From: Nymphaea colorata
Taxonomy: Eukaryota; Streptophyta; Magnoliopsida; Nymphaeales; Nymphaeaceae
DNA length: 64,000 nt
Assembly: GCF_008831285.2 (NCBI RefSeq)
Contig: NC_045138.2
Coordinates: forward strand, 25,515,934 to 25,579,933
Direction: 5' to 3'
Shown here: piece by piece, positions 23,101 through 34,200 of the stretch
Numbering within the stretch: position 1 is the stretch's first letter
Layout: each line of letters begins with the position of its first letter
Translations under genes and position numbers: made by a program
Notes under the pieces: model-generated
What the model saw: only the letters and a program-made list of their open reading frames with translations
Database searches by the model: none
Told to the model about the DNA's origin: nothing

Positions 23101-26100
23101 TCATGACTAAATACTAAATAGTGAGGACATATAATATCAATAAAAAAAAAGAAATATATGAAAAAAGCAACGAAATTGACAAATATATAATTATATACAA
23201 CATTGAATCATCTTAACAAAGAATCATGTTCAATAACCATATATCATGCAACAATAAGACAACTAAATTACTTGATAGTTGGTAGCAATTGCGTAAATAT
23301 AATATGACCTGAAAGAATTAAATAGAAAAGACGTGTTTATGTTTGGGTTTGGATCCAGGTTCAAACTGTGGATCCTATGGGTGTGTTTTTTTACCCAGGC
23401 ACGTAAACAATGGCAGAAATGTAAATTTTGTATTATCTACTACTAAGCCATGTAAAAATGTGCTTGATATTAAAGAGAATCAGGACACGCCCATTTCTTC
23501 TGAGGCTGCCATTAAACTGTTGGAAAAGCCTCTTCTTGCTCTGTCGTTTCTTCACAGGTCAACGACTTTGGACATCAAGTTTTGACTTCTGACATATGTA
23601 CTTCAACAATCACATATGCTTAGTGCAAAACAAAAGAGACATTCCCCAAAAATATGGCCTGACACGGTATATAAAATGGCAATAACACAACTTTAAAAAA
23701 ATGCTCCAGAACTAAATGAACATAACAAAGATCAGGATGGCAACATGGAGACAACTTGAACTACAAAGTGAGAAGGATTTCTAACAATTAAATATTGCAG
23801 GTACTAGCCTCTCAATCAACACTACAAGCTATAGTTGGACTGATTCATATACCCCACAGTTTCAAACAGTTTATTGCAATAACGAAAACATTCCCCAAAT
23901 TACAACTTCAAATAACAATTCAGTGTCAAGGCTATTCAAATGATCCAGCAACGAGAACAGCACAAGCTCAAGAATGCAAGAAGAGCAAATCATAATAATA
24001 AACAAAATCTTAAGTATCTGGACCTCAAATTATTCAATAATCAGGTCGAGGGAAACTCAACAAGGCTAAGATTTTGGAAGAACTATAAAAATCTAACAAT
24101 TACACCAAAAGAAAAAACTGTATGACCAGCCATCTGCCCCACAGTTGCATCACTAGTTATCGTCCCCTCCAGCCAGATCCACTCACAGTTTTGTAGCCAC
24201 ATCAACAGGTTTCTCCATTCATCAAATCAATTTCCATGTTGCGCAACTGCCTTTGTGATTGTGGTCTCCTTCCACCCAAAAGGGTAGAGATAGAGAGAGA
24301 AAGAGGTGGCAAGGGGGTCACTGAAGTAGGTTTTATTTTCCTTAAGTTCTTAGGTTTGTCATTAGGTGCACGCTTTATATCTGAGGTGCACCCCAGCAAG
24401 AAGTGTGAGCTTCACAAGGAAAAATAGAGATAACCCTTATGTTAGCCATAATACATGGGACTGCACAAGCTTTGCACCAAGAGACACCTCAAGGCAGCTA
24501 GTTCATGCCTCACCCTGAAGTGTATGCTTTGAGGCCTGAAGCATATACCTTCCATAACATGCATCACACACCTTGTTTCCAAACAGAGTCCTCGTATATC
24601 TAGATACATGTTTCAAGCATTGAGCATTGAGTTTCGAGTATGAACAATATTCACAGCAAATCCAAAGGCTGTGATTCATAATCATGTAAGTCCAGCATTG
24701 ACCACCAAGCCCATTATCCTCCTAGTCTTCTCTCAATTCATAAGGGTGTGCCTCAAAAATTCCAATTATTCATTTTCATTAGTGCAAATCCAATAGGATA
24801 AACATACCTAAGAAAAAGTAACAGTGAAAAGGCCTTCCTACAACAGAGAGAAAAAGACTATTTATTTCCCAAAGATATATACATGGTTCAACTACAAAAA
24901 GCGCATGCATGGTAAAACATGGTGTAAATTGTCTGCATATAAGAAGAAACATAAGGTAAAAAGTACCTTGTGTCCTCGAGATTCCCATGCAAGCTCCACC
25001 TCTGTCTAAAACCTTCCATGCCCTCTATTCCACTTGCAAGAATCATGCGCCTGAAATTTTGTATCATACATGATCAGAGTAAGCAAGAGCTAAATTTTCT
25101 ACCTCCCTATCTTATATCTAAAAGGGGGTGGATATTTATCTGAAGTGCTCGTTCAAAAGGGATGAAAAAATCACGAGATCTCATTAGGAAGAAAACAACA
25201 AAAAATCACCCAATATGTTACCCCTGGGAGGTCGTTGTTATGGGAAGAAACAAACAGCACAAAAGAAAGGTTAAAAAAGATATATATAATATAAGTGGTC
25301 CTTTATACTTATAGCACTATGCAGCTAGTACTCTAGATGGCCTAATGCATTTGGTTCAATGCTATAATCTCAGGGAATTCATAAATGGACTTCATTAACA
25401 GTGAAACATATTGCTTGCTATTCAGAGGAACTTGAGATTTGAGAATAATAAAAGAGTAGTGACTGCAGTGTGAGTTAAAGAAATGAGAAAAGTAAAAGAC
25501 AAGGACATGACCATAAACGTATTGTAGATCACAAGATTGCGCTGACCTATTACGTGTTTTACATACATGATAAACTCATAATTATTCATGTAATAACTTC
25601 CAATGACATGCATGCTTGGTATACTGCTACTATATGCATCAAAGCCATTTTGTAATTGTCAGTATACTGCACATCAACACCAAAGGTGCGACTGCCAGAC
25701 CGGACCAGCTGGTTTTTTTTTTGCCATGAAGTGTGAGACGGAGGAAGCGGATAATTGCCCTAATCAGAATGCGCATGCTGGTCGGCGGGGAAAAAACGGA
25801 GGAAAGCCCAACAGGGATGGCGGGGAACGAGTGGAGGAACGCCCAACATGGATGGAGTGTGAGATGGAGGAAGCGGCAGAAAGCCCTACTCAAAATGCGC
25901 AGGCAGATGATGGGGCGTGTGAAGGAAATGGACCCGGTCGGTTGGGCAAAGCATTGCCCTGTCTCTCGTTGGTGCCCCTTCCAAGCTCTGGTAGCCATCT
26001 TAACCCTGGACCAGGGGATTTCTGCTGCTGGCTCTCCATCTGTGAGTTTCTTACATGTTGACCTCATGTGAGTGAGGGCACCACAAATGTCACAAAATGA

Positions 26101-29100
26101 AATCCCGGATTCGTAGACAACCTCCTGTGAGATTTGTCGACCATCCCCCAAATCCAGAGAAACCCACGGCACCTGGGAGAAATTAATTGGCACTTCAATC
26201 TTTACTCTTGCAAACCGACCTTCTCCCATTTGCCCGACCAGCTATCTTCCTCCACATATTCCTCTCGAAGGGCCCTCGCTATGCCCTTGTAGCAAGATTC
26301 ATTCCATAGGTGGATCGGTAGCTGAATCACCTCATGTCCCCTTACCTTTTCATTTTATTAATGGAAATGGTAGCTAAGTATCTTAAGGACAAATAATGAG
26401 GAGGGCCATTCGCCTCGCCTCCCCTCCTCTCTTAGAGCCATGCCTGATCTCCATTGCTTAATGTTTGCAGATAATCTCCTGCTATATAGTGTTGCTTCGT
26501 TTAAATCGCTAACCAGAATTAAGAGTGTCCTGAGTCAGCTAGAAGAGAGAGTGGGCTTCATAATCAACAACTCCAAATCTTCTCTGATTACCTTTAACGT
26601 TGACACTCCACTAGAGCAAAGGTTGGCCAACATTGGTGGCTGGCAGGTTAAGCTGTCTATGGAATATTTGGGTGTTCCTCTTTTTACAGGAGACTTAAAC
26701 GTGGAGCTTTGCGCAGGGTTGATTACGAAATTTGAGAAGAAAATGGCACCCTGGAAATCCCAACTTCTATCCTATGTAGAGCGTGCATGTCTTATCACTC
26801 ATAACCTGAGCTCCATGGATAATTTTTGGATGCAATCTTTCTCTCTCCCTCATGATGTAGTGAAGAAACTGGAGAGATGCATGGCCAGCTTCCTTTGGGC
26901 TGATACTGAGAAAACCCGACATAGCTACCAAATTGTCTGGCGTACATTATGTAAGCCCAAGGTGGAAGGAGGGATTGGTATACGCCTTCTTGAGGATGTT
27001 AATGATTCCCTCCTAGCGAGCAGGTTGTGCTCTTCCTTTAATAACAACTCCCTCTTTGCTCAGTGGTGCAGGACTAGATATCTTAATTGTAAGAATTTGT
27101 GGACTGTGCGATAAGCCGACAACCATGGAAGGGATCTTGGGCTTGGAAAAGCTTAGGAAAAGGTTGGAAAAAGATAGCCAACTGGGTGAGGTGGAAGATT
27201 GGTGATGGCAAATTAGTCTCCTTCTGGTCAGATTGGTAGCATGATGAAATTCTGGTGAAATCCATCTGTGGGGAGGACTATGGTGTCATAGTCGATCAGC
27301 TGAAGCTTTGAGTGGTCGAGGTTAGGGAGATGGGTGAGGCCAGACTAGCTTTGCCAAGCAAGGTTTTAGCTGTGACTGTATGTATTCAACTAATGAGGCT
27401 GACAAACTAGTTAGTAATGCCCAAAAACTCAAGGATCTAAGCTCTAGATCGATTTGAGAAGCCACAAGGCACAAGGATAGTCAGGAAGGCTAGCGGAAGG
27501 GTATATGGAACAAACATATCCCAATCAGAGCTAGTTGGACTACTTACATTGCCAGCCACATGAGACTGACCACTCAAGACAAACTAAAAAGACACGGAAT
27601 GCATTTGGCTAATAGATGCCACCTATGCAAAAGGGAGAAGGAAAACAATGTGCACATCATGTTCAAGTACTCAGTAGTACAGCAGGTGTGGAGAAAGGTG
27701 ATTACAAGGTTTGGCACGAGTAGGCTCCCATGGCAGAGTATAGATAAGGAAATCCAGCTTTGGAGAAAGGTGTCGTTAAAGGCTAAATGGCTTAGAAAAT
27801 GTTGGATGTTGCTTTTCCCAATCATGGTTTGGAAGTTGTGGTGGTTTAGGAATGAAGTGGCACATGAGAGAATGACCACAGTTACAACTGAACATATTTT
27901 CTCTGCTATTTTGGTGCTCAGCTGATGAGGCTTTTCAAAGTTTGCAGTTGGAGGAAGAGGAGCGAAAGGCAATGTCGACTTGGTTGTTGACTGGAATCCT
28001 GTTTAAGGGCAGGCTCTCAACCTTAAACAGGGAAGCTAGTGTGCTTCAAATTGTCACTTGTAAAAAGGGCATTAAAACCACGATGTTGGGCATGTGGAGC
28101 TTGAGAGGAATGGAATCCAGTGAGGCCTTACTTACTGAAGCTCACTCTCGGGACGATGATGCAGAATTACACATGCTGAATGGCTGCAATCTATGGCGAG
28201 AGTCATGGCAGTTTTGGGATCATATCGAACAATGAAGGTTGGAAACGATGACTTAAAGCGATGCTGGAAGGCAGGAGGCCGATCAATCAGAAATGGCAAC
28301 ACATTAGGGCACTCAGCCAACGTATAAGGGTACTTTGCCAACTGCCTACTTTAGAGGCTGGGGAGCAGATGTGTCAGTATGGAGAACGAGATGCGAGGGA
28401 TGATGGTGGTTAATGATAAGTAAGCTTTACAGTTACTGTTAGTGCTTTAGTCTACGCTTTTAATCAGGAGCAGCCACGCTGGTGGTTTTTTTGGCCTATT
28501 GGTGGCAGTTTTGGGGCAGCTGGGTTATGCTTGCCTGGGTTCTTTCTTTTTTTCTACTGCTGTGGCTGATGCTCAGCTTTTGTAAATCTTTCTTTTGTCC
28601 TGTACATAACTTTATTTTTTCTGCAATAAAAGGGAGGGAGCCTATCTCCCAGCAGCCATTTATTGGTAAGACATTTTCCTTGAGAGTCAAGATGTGAAAC
28701 AGTTCAGAAGTGGGTTTTGAACCCTAAAATCTCAGCTGATGTTTTAAAAATTAAAAATATTATGATTCCCCCATCAACATCCTTCTTTATCTTGAATTTC
28801 ATTTCTTATTCTTTCCAATTTCATTAAGCATTCATTCATTTGGACAAATATAAAGGTTCCACATAATGAAAAGCATCAACCACTATGCTCCTTATAACTG
28901 ATTAGGTTATCTATACGTTCTCCCACTCCCAATATAAATCACATTTCTGAAATTTTTTTGAGGGCAATGCATTTCAGTAAAATAGCTTCACAAGCTACTA
29001 CAAGACAAAACCTTAATTATTTGAAGCTTTGTGAGAGAAGAAATTTGGAAACTTGTGCCTAAGTTAAACCAAGGGACCCTTGAACAACAAGAGGCTATCC

Positions 29101-30637
29101 AAGATTACCTTGGAAGATTAAGAAAATTCACTTCAAAAATTATGGATTACAAGTATATATGCTATCCGAAGATATAGCAGATCAAAAGAAAATTTGCTGC
29201 TCTCCTATACAAAGGTTTTTCTAGCTGAGTAATCTACTACAAGTTAAAAGCTGTCAGTTTAACCTCAATGACAATACATGACTAGTAAAACAACAAATGT
29301 GCAAGTTTATACCTCTCTAGTGTAGTAATATCTGATTGAAGTTGAGCAGCTCTAGCTTTTGCCTCATCTAAAGGCATTGAGGAACCTAGCGTTCGTTCAC
29401 TCTGTTGAAGCCTTTTCCTTAATTCATTATCCTGCAAATTAGTGTACAAATGAGCACTAGAAAAAAAAAATGTATATTTGTTTCTGAAATGAATGACCAC
29501 TGGTTAATGCCACATCAAAGATCATATCATACTCAGGAGGAAAAGAAATCTGAAAGCACAGAATCAAACATTTCAAAAAAGATGTACAGGACTCTCACCC
29601 GCTTTTCAGCACATTGCCGATACAAGGAAATCTCATCTTGACAAAATGGTTCAATATCATTGATTTGCAAACCTAAATAATTGTTTTACAATTAAACTTC
29701 TGGTAAAATTCACACTAATGCTAAAAAAGATGACTATAGCATGCTTAAACTACAGACTGCTGGCAAGTAAACAAATCATTCTCATAAAACAACTCAACCC
29801 CAATAAGTTAGGTGCAGATGACTTTTTGTTAACATCCCATCAACAGAGAAGGGTTGTAATAATATACATGAAACAGCAAGACTTGAATCAGCTTTCTTAG
29901 AACCATTATATACAAAATGTTTCACATGCTTCCACAAATTTACCTTTCCAGAATATAGGACCTCATACAAGTGAATGTGCCATTCAAGAACCTAGAATTC
30001 CACAAGTAATCAAAGCCCCAATTCAAGTTCAACAAACTGCAGGGAGTAGCCGGCCAATGGAAGTAAATAAGAGCAGGTCATGCGACTGAGTTACACATGA
30101 ACAAGGATATTGTGAGCTGGCATATCACACGGTGCTCCACTGCAACAACAGCATTAATCCCTATCCCATTTGTTAGTCAACGCACTCAGACAGACATTGA
30201 ACATCTTCAACATGAGGTTACCATCACAATGGTGGGAAAGAATTTTCCAATTTACAAAGGTCCTGAGACTGAGCAGCCTTTCCAATTGTAAAATGCAGAG
30301 TCCTAAGAGTTAAAACTGGGAGGCCTTGAACCAACAAAGATCAGATTTCTTTTCCTTTAATATATGTAAAATTACTTTCTCTGTATGAGAGAACTTACAT
30401 AAGAAAAGGTTTCTGAGAATGCCATCACACAATTCAACTCCTTCAAGTACATGTGATGCTATCTCTGGGGGAATGATAGGAGATGGCGGCCCCATCATAA
30501 GATCATCACCCACCAAAATGGTCTCCTCCATTACTGGCTCTTTGTCCACTGAGGCCCGAAAAGTTTCCATCACATCACAAAATCCAGTAAAATAACAAAA
30601 ACGCAAACACTGGAAACAAAGTCATCTTACCATCCAT
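17154..30637 (-). CDS. Twin-CX9C (CHCH-like) coiled-coil protein, transposon-expanded gene
   Basis: Six coding exons on the minus strand: 30631-30637, 30399-30548, 29599-29672, 29313-29431, 24967-25050 and 17154-17247. All introns are GT-AG and the phases fit, giving 175 residues. The order is an acidic start, a proline-rich stretch GPPSPIIPPE, then two CX9C motifs (Cys43/Cys53 and Cys63/Cys73, separated by nine residues). A charged, probably coiled-coil region follows with EGFRQRWSLHG near residues 129-139, and the tail is basic, ending KKRWYFW. Twin CX9C is the signature of CHCH-fold proteins, often in the mitochondrial intermembrane space or respiratory-complex assembly. I do not recognise the exact family, so function is inference. 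The 7-nt first coding exon (ATGGATG|GTAAGA) is the least certain; if its intron is retained, an in-frame ATG lies about 36 nt upstream of exon 2. Introns 4 (4.3 kb) and 5 (7.7 kb) hold a LINE relic and a Copia element. Confidence 0.85.
17608..17612. repeat. Copia target-site duplication, left
   Basis: GAAAT directly before the 5' LTR; the same five bases follow the 3' LTR at 22843-22847. Confidence 0.9.
17613..17776 (+). repeat. 5' LTR of the Copia element
   Basis: 164 bp from TGTTAAGACG to AATTCATCA, identical by eye to 22679-22842. It contains a TATA box (TATATAAA at 17713-17720), the presumed element promoter. Confidence 0.97.
17777..17790 (+). other. Primer-binding site (initiator tRNA-Met)
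   Basis: TGGTATCAGAGCTC begins at the first base after the LTR, the standard Copia primer site complementary to the 3' end of initiator methionine tRNA. Confidence 0.95.
17791..18435 (+). other. GC-rich repeated leader of the Copia element
   Basis: About 645 nt between the primer site and the gag start. From 17810 to 18210 it is dominated by GCC, CGCC and CTGC words. A block starting CCTCCGCCTGTGCC recurs at 17965 and 18037 (72-bp spacing), and a CTGC/CGCTGCTCTGC block repeats around 18150-18222. Open frames on both strands here are low-complexity and probably not coding. Confidence 0.8.
18436..20577 (+). pseudogene. Copia gag, protease and integrase part of the polyprotein
   Basis: The frame runs 713 codons to an in-frame TAG. 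It starts with gag (the region with MDGGNYEMWAMQVK is typical), then a CCHC zinc knuckle (CQFCHRIGHTVDKC, about residue 252). Protease follows with DWLIDSGAST (about 354), then the pre-integrase zinc region (HLRFGH...CESCQLGKHH). Integrase has the catalytic Asp in LLHFDVWGP (about 540), Asp in IVRSDNALEF (about 601) and Glu in GVAERKH (about 640). The frame breaks just after FGCVAFV at the end of the integrase core, and homology continues in the same frame after the stop. I therefore read one polyprotein gene interrupted by a nonsense codon rather than two natural genes. Confidence 0.9.
20578..22671 (+). pseudogene. Copia integrase C-terminus, reverse transcriptase and RNase H
   Basis: The same frame continues after the TAG to a TGA at 22669-22671. 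It opens with the integrase C-terminal segment (GRDKLSPRA...FVGYS). Reverse transcriptase follows with ARLVAKGYTQ, QLDVKNAFLYG and the catalytic YVDDIIVTGDD (about 380 codons in). RNase H comes last, with SAESEYRAM and DNKAALFIANNP. There is no frameshift or further stop, so the catalytic centres look intact. Translation of this half would need stop readthrough or another copy's products. Confidence 0.92.
22668..22678 (+). other. Polypurine tract of the Copia element
   Basis: TTGAGGGGGAG directly abuts the 3' LTR, the usual plus-strand primer. It overlaps the stop codon of the pol frame. Confidence 0.9.
22679..22842 (+). repeat. 3' LTR of the Copia element
   Basis: 164 bp, no differences seen from the 5' LTR; followed by the GAAAT target duplication. 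Confidence 0.97.
22843..22847. repeat. Copia target-site duplication, right
   Basis: GAAAT directly after the 3' LTR, matching 17608-17612. Confidence 0.9.
22848..24966. other. Remainder of intron 5 of the twin-CX9C gene
   Basis: AT-rich intronic sequence with no exon-like segment that fits the gene. An 80-codon plus-strand ORF at 23343-23585 starts with SINE- or retrogene-like sequence but has no recognisable domain. Confidence 0.5.
25639..26229 (-). pseudogene. LINE ORF1 fragment with CCHC zinc knuckle
   Basis: The minus-strand frame reads RFARVKIEVPINF...VVYESGISFCDICGALTHMRSTC. This is the end of a DUF4283-like gag domain followed by a CX2CX4HX4C knuckle, as in plant L1 ORF1. The rest of the frame is low-quality and overlaps an imperfect tandem repeat (period about 127 bp, 25730 and 25857). 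Confidence 0.65.
25690..28640. mobile_element. Degenerate L1-type LINE relic in two opposed pieces
   Basis: The right piece (about 26310-28640, plus strand) carries the C-terminal part of a LINE reverse transcriptase and a zf-RVT-like region. It ends near a CTGCAATAAAAGGGAGGG motif typical of plant L1 3' ends. The left piece (about 25690-26290) carries an ORF1-like zinc-knuckle protein on the minus strand. Both lie in intron 4 of the twin-CX9C gene. The endonuclease and most of the RT are missing, and multiple stops and frame changes make it dead. Outer borders are approximate; no target duplication was identified. Confidence 0.75.
26326..28240 (+). pseudogene. LINE reverse transcriptase / zf-RVT fragment
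   Basis: A first piece at 26326-26396 gives MSPYLFILLMEMVAKYL, the RT block after the GDPLSPYLF-type motif. The main frame, 26440-27114, contains LMFADNLLLYS; the usual FADD catalytic pair is FADN here, so a metal-binding Asp is lost. It continues into the thumb region (YLGVPLF..., W.S.LLSY..R). A later frame, 27560-27925, has the zf-RVT-like RCHLCKREKENNVHIMF...VW and WWFRNEVAHE. Stops and frameshifts separate the pieces. Confidence 0.85.
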
Positions 30638-30686
30638 GGTTTCTGATTAACTTTCCTCTCTGAAGAAGGAATTGAATGGAGAGAGT

Positions 30687-31230
30687 GCCTGCAAATGCAA
30701 GTAGTCGTTATTGAACACCTCTCGGTAACATCCAGAGGCTAGTCCGTGTGTGTGTGTGTGTGTGTGTGCGTGTTTGTAGATCAGAAAAATTGATATGTGC
30801 TTTCTTCTCTGCTTTCAACAACCAGTTGCGATTATCAGAGGAAATAATCGAACCCCAAACGACAAAAAACAAGGCCATCGCTCTGTGAAACGTAGAGAGA
30901 AAGAGAGGGAGAGAAAAAAAGGGCTGATGCGGCGGCCGCATGAAGAAAGAGAGAGAGAGAGAGAGAGAGGTGGTGCCGCCGTTGCAGCCCATCCACCCGC
31001 CGTGAATCAGGCGTGTAAGAGAGAGAAAGATAGGGGGGATACCTGTGAAGCCGTCTGCGAAGACAACAGGGGGTCGACACGCCGGCTCCGACAATAGTGA
31101 GTCGAGAAGCGATGGCGGGACGAGAGAAGAGAGGGAGACGGGTTTCTGGCGCGCTCTTCCTCACTTCCGATATGGGAGAACAGGAGCCGTCCGATATCTC
31201 TAAAATCGGATAATCGGACGGCTCCCAATC
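30687..31230 (-). other. 5' leader region of the twin-CX9C gene
   Basis: The minus strand has an acceptor TTTGCAG|GCACTC (exon edge about 30686) and an upstream donor CACAG|GTATCC (exon edge about 31043). They define a leader intron of about 355 nt and a first non-coding exon near 31043-31230. The intron contains (GT)n at 30746-30768 and (GA)n at 30947-30968. ORFs here are low-complexity products of those repeats. Confidence 0.45.
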
Positions 31231-31260
31231 CGGCAGAATTTTAGTCCGGTTAATCAACAC

Positions 31261-34200
31261 TGGAATATAAGATTGATGTGTTTACATTGTTAAAAAGAAA
31301 ACCAAATTTTTTTGGTACATTTTTTTACAACTGATCTCAATTGTTTTCTTCGCGGGCTTTAAATGATTGACATTGTCTTCATCATTTTAGTACAGAACGT
31401 ATTTTTGCCATAACAAATTAGTGTCTCCTGTAACAATAAATATTTTATATATTCATTTATTTATGTTCAACAATATCATCCACGTTCGTTCACCTTAGGT
31501 TGTAATTGCCGGAAATTCTTGTTCGAGGTCCAGCATTCATGGGTGCATTTCTCGAATGACGAGTGTCTTGATGTATCTTCAGTTTAGTTTTATTTATGCG
31601 CAATCTCCAGAGTTGAAGGGTATATCATATGACCACTAAAATTCTTGAGATAGGTGGGAAAGTAGAGTGGCTTGCCGTCGCACCGACCGCCACTCATTCT
31701 TGGTGTACACAGTAATCTGGATTAACTTTTCCACAAGGTGACAATTGCCAGAATTAATATGTCGAACACCTCAATGACCTCGTGGGAGATGTATGCCATG
31801 CGTGGCAGCATGAATATAGGCTTCATTCAGGTTCACCCCCATTTGTGGTGAGATTTTAATCTTTATTTTAATTTAGTTTTGCCCAGTTGCTTTACCAGAG
31901 AATATAGATTTTGCAGATTGTTTGCCTATCTTTACATGCATGTATTTGTCATACATTATATATCATGTCCATGCTTTTCCTTCAAGCAAGGACATGACAT
32001 GTTGCGAATACTAAAAAAAACCATGACTGAGGAAGTAAAACCCCTTTTTTAGTTGATTCATAAGAGAATTCATGCTGCTCAATAGAACAGAAATTAAAAT
32101 GAGAATATGCAGACAGGATGCTTATAATTTTCGGGAAAAAAGAATCCCAATAGAAGACGTGTATTATCGTTTTCTATCCAGATGCAGAGAAAATCCCGGA
32201 TACTCCTCGCCTCGAGTGCAGGTACTTTAGAATACAGTGGTAATGGTGTGTCATTCCTAGTTATATTTCTTTTTCTTCTAAGTTCTAATGAAGCAAAGTT
32301 TGCAGAGTGTGTTGACAGAATACACCTTGTTCTCAAATATATGAATTTGGATTTTTCGTCTTGTTGTAGCTTAAAACTATCTCCTTGTGTGTCTCTTTAT
32401 AAAGCTGAGTCTCTTGAGTTAAGCGACCTTTTCTAAACCACTCAAGTATAAAAGAAGGTCATAACTTTACTCAGGAATCCATTTACATCTAACATTGGCT
32501 TACTGAATATTACTGGATTGGCTTAAGTAGGCATCCTCCAGGGCTTATAGCAAACAGGTTGAATGGGAAGGAAAGAGAGGGCACCATCTTGGGCAGCGTT
32601 CTCTGGTTCTCTCTAGAATGGTGCGTTTGTGACAACAACCTCACTGTTCGTTTAAGTTAGTCTGTCATCTTTGCAAGCAAGGGCTCTCTGTAAGACGTTG
32701 AAGATGGTAAAAAGGTCCAATGACGGGTGCATCCCCTTGGCTTAATCTGTTAGACGTCAGGCTAGCCCAACCTTACAAATCAAAAAGTACATGACATTGT
32801 TAAGGTGGAGTTCTCTCCTGAGAATATTAAGCACAGAAAAGTATTTCTTATGCAGGCATGGCATGCTTAATGGCAAAAGAATTTGATATAGAACTTTCTA
32901 AGGCTACCATTTTCATATATGATGGAGCTCTGCCTACCAGTACTTTAAGAAAGCATGGGTCCTTCAATACTGCTTGAATTCAGAATCAGCGAAAGTTGAC
33001 AGTTTTGGCTTACTTAGTCTATATTCACACCAAAAGGACTTCCTGCTGCAACTTTGTGAGGCAAAGAGTCTCTTGAATAATGGAGCCTTGGATCACGTTG
33101 GTGATTCAGGTTTCGTTTTGATTCAGTATCAATCATATCTATCAGCGAGGAAACCATTTACCAAGTATAGAGAAGATGCAGTATGTTGCTGCATCAAATC
33201 TAGCGCAGAACAGACATTACTATAAACGCCTCCACTTCATGAAGACTTTACTTCATGCGATGAAATTTGCAAACTAGTTGCATGCATGATGATGAGGGTG
33301 AGCCCTGACCACGAAGCGTTATAAGGAGAACAGCATGAGAAAACTCAGGCAGCAAAAATGCAGTGTGCAGACTTGATCCAAGCTGGTCATCAACCAAGCT
33401 TCATCTTGCAAAATGAAAAATTTAGCACAGAGAAGATGGTTAAGGCAGAAAATGCACTGCCAACATTCTGTCCACCTCCTCAAGTTGTTCAAAGAATGCA
33501 TGTCGAGGGTTTGATACTGGTCTGCTTGTAAGTCATGGTATAATCTGCTAAGAATCTGTATAAACTTCTCCTCCTCACCAATGAAGAGACTTGGCTTGCT
33601 CAAGCTTACCAACAAAAAGAGAGAAAAGTAATCCCACCCTGAGGCCTTGAAAACAGCATGTGCAAACTAAGCCAAAAAGATGAGACCAACTGCTCATAGC
33701 TTGGCATCTAAGAGCTCATTCAAATTCACAAATATACTTGAAATGCTGAACATGAATATCAGGAAACTGAGGTCTGCTTGTCCAAACCTAAATCATTACA
33801 ATGTTGTTGGATACAAGCCCGCACCCGGGGGCTGAGGGGTTGGACGGGGGCTTCGGCCTTAGCCACGTTGGTGGGTCTCCCCCACTGACATGGACACCGT
33901 TGGATTCAATGCCAAACCTCCTTCTGAAGTATTTTGGCTCTGCAATAAGTTGGTTTGACTATAAGCCTGCTGTGTCTATCTCATAGATGTCACATCTTAG
34001 CAGACAAAATATCTCCGGCTTAATGAATAAGCCAAAGCTCAATCTTCCAGTTGTTCTTGAAATAATGTATTTGGTGGAGTTGAGTAATATAAAGTCGTGT
34101 TTGATTGGGGAGAGTCGAAGTCGAAAAAGAGCTGATACCACAGAATACCTTATTATGAACCCAACCACAATCAAAGAATTGATTTGACACCATTGTACCC

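Noticed and set aside
30708-31260. ORFs of 73-141 codons on both strands
   Set aside because: Generated by (GT)n and (GA)n repeats in the leader intron and leader of the twin-CX9C gene.
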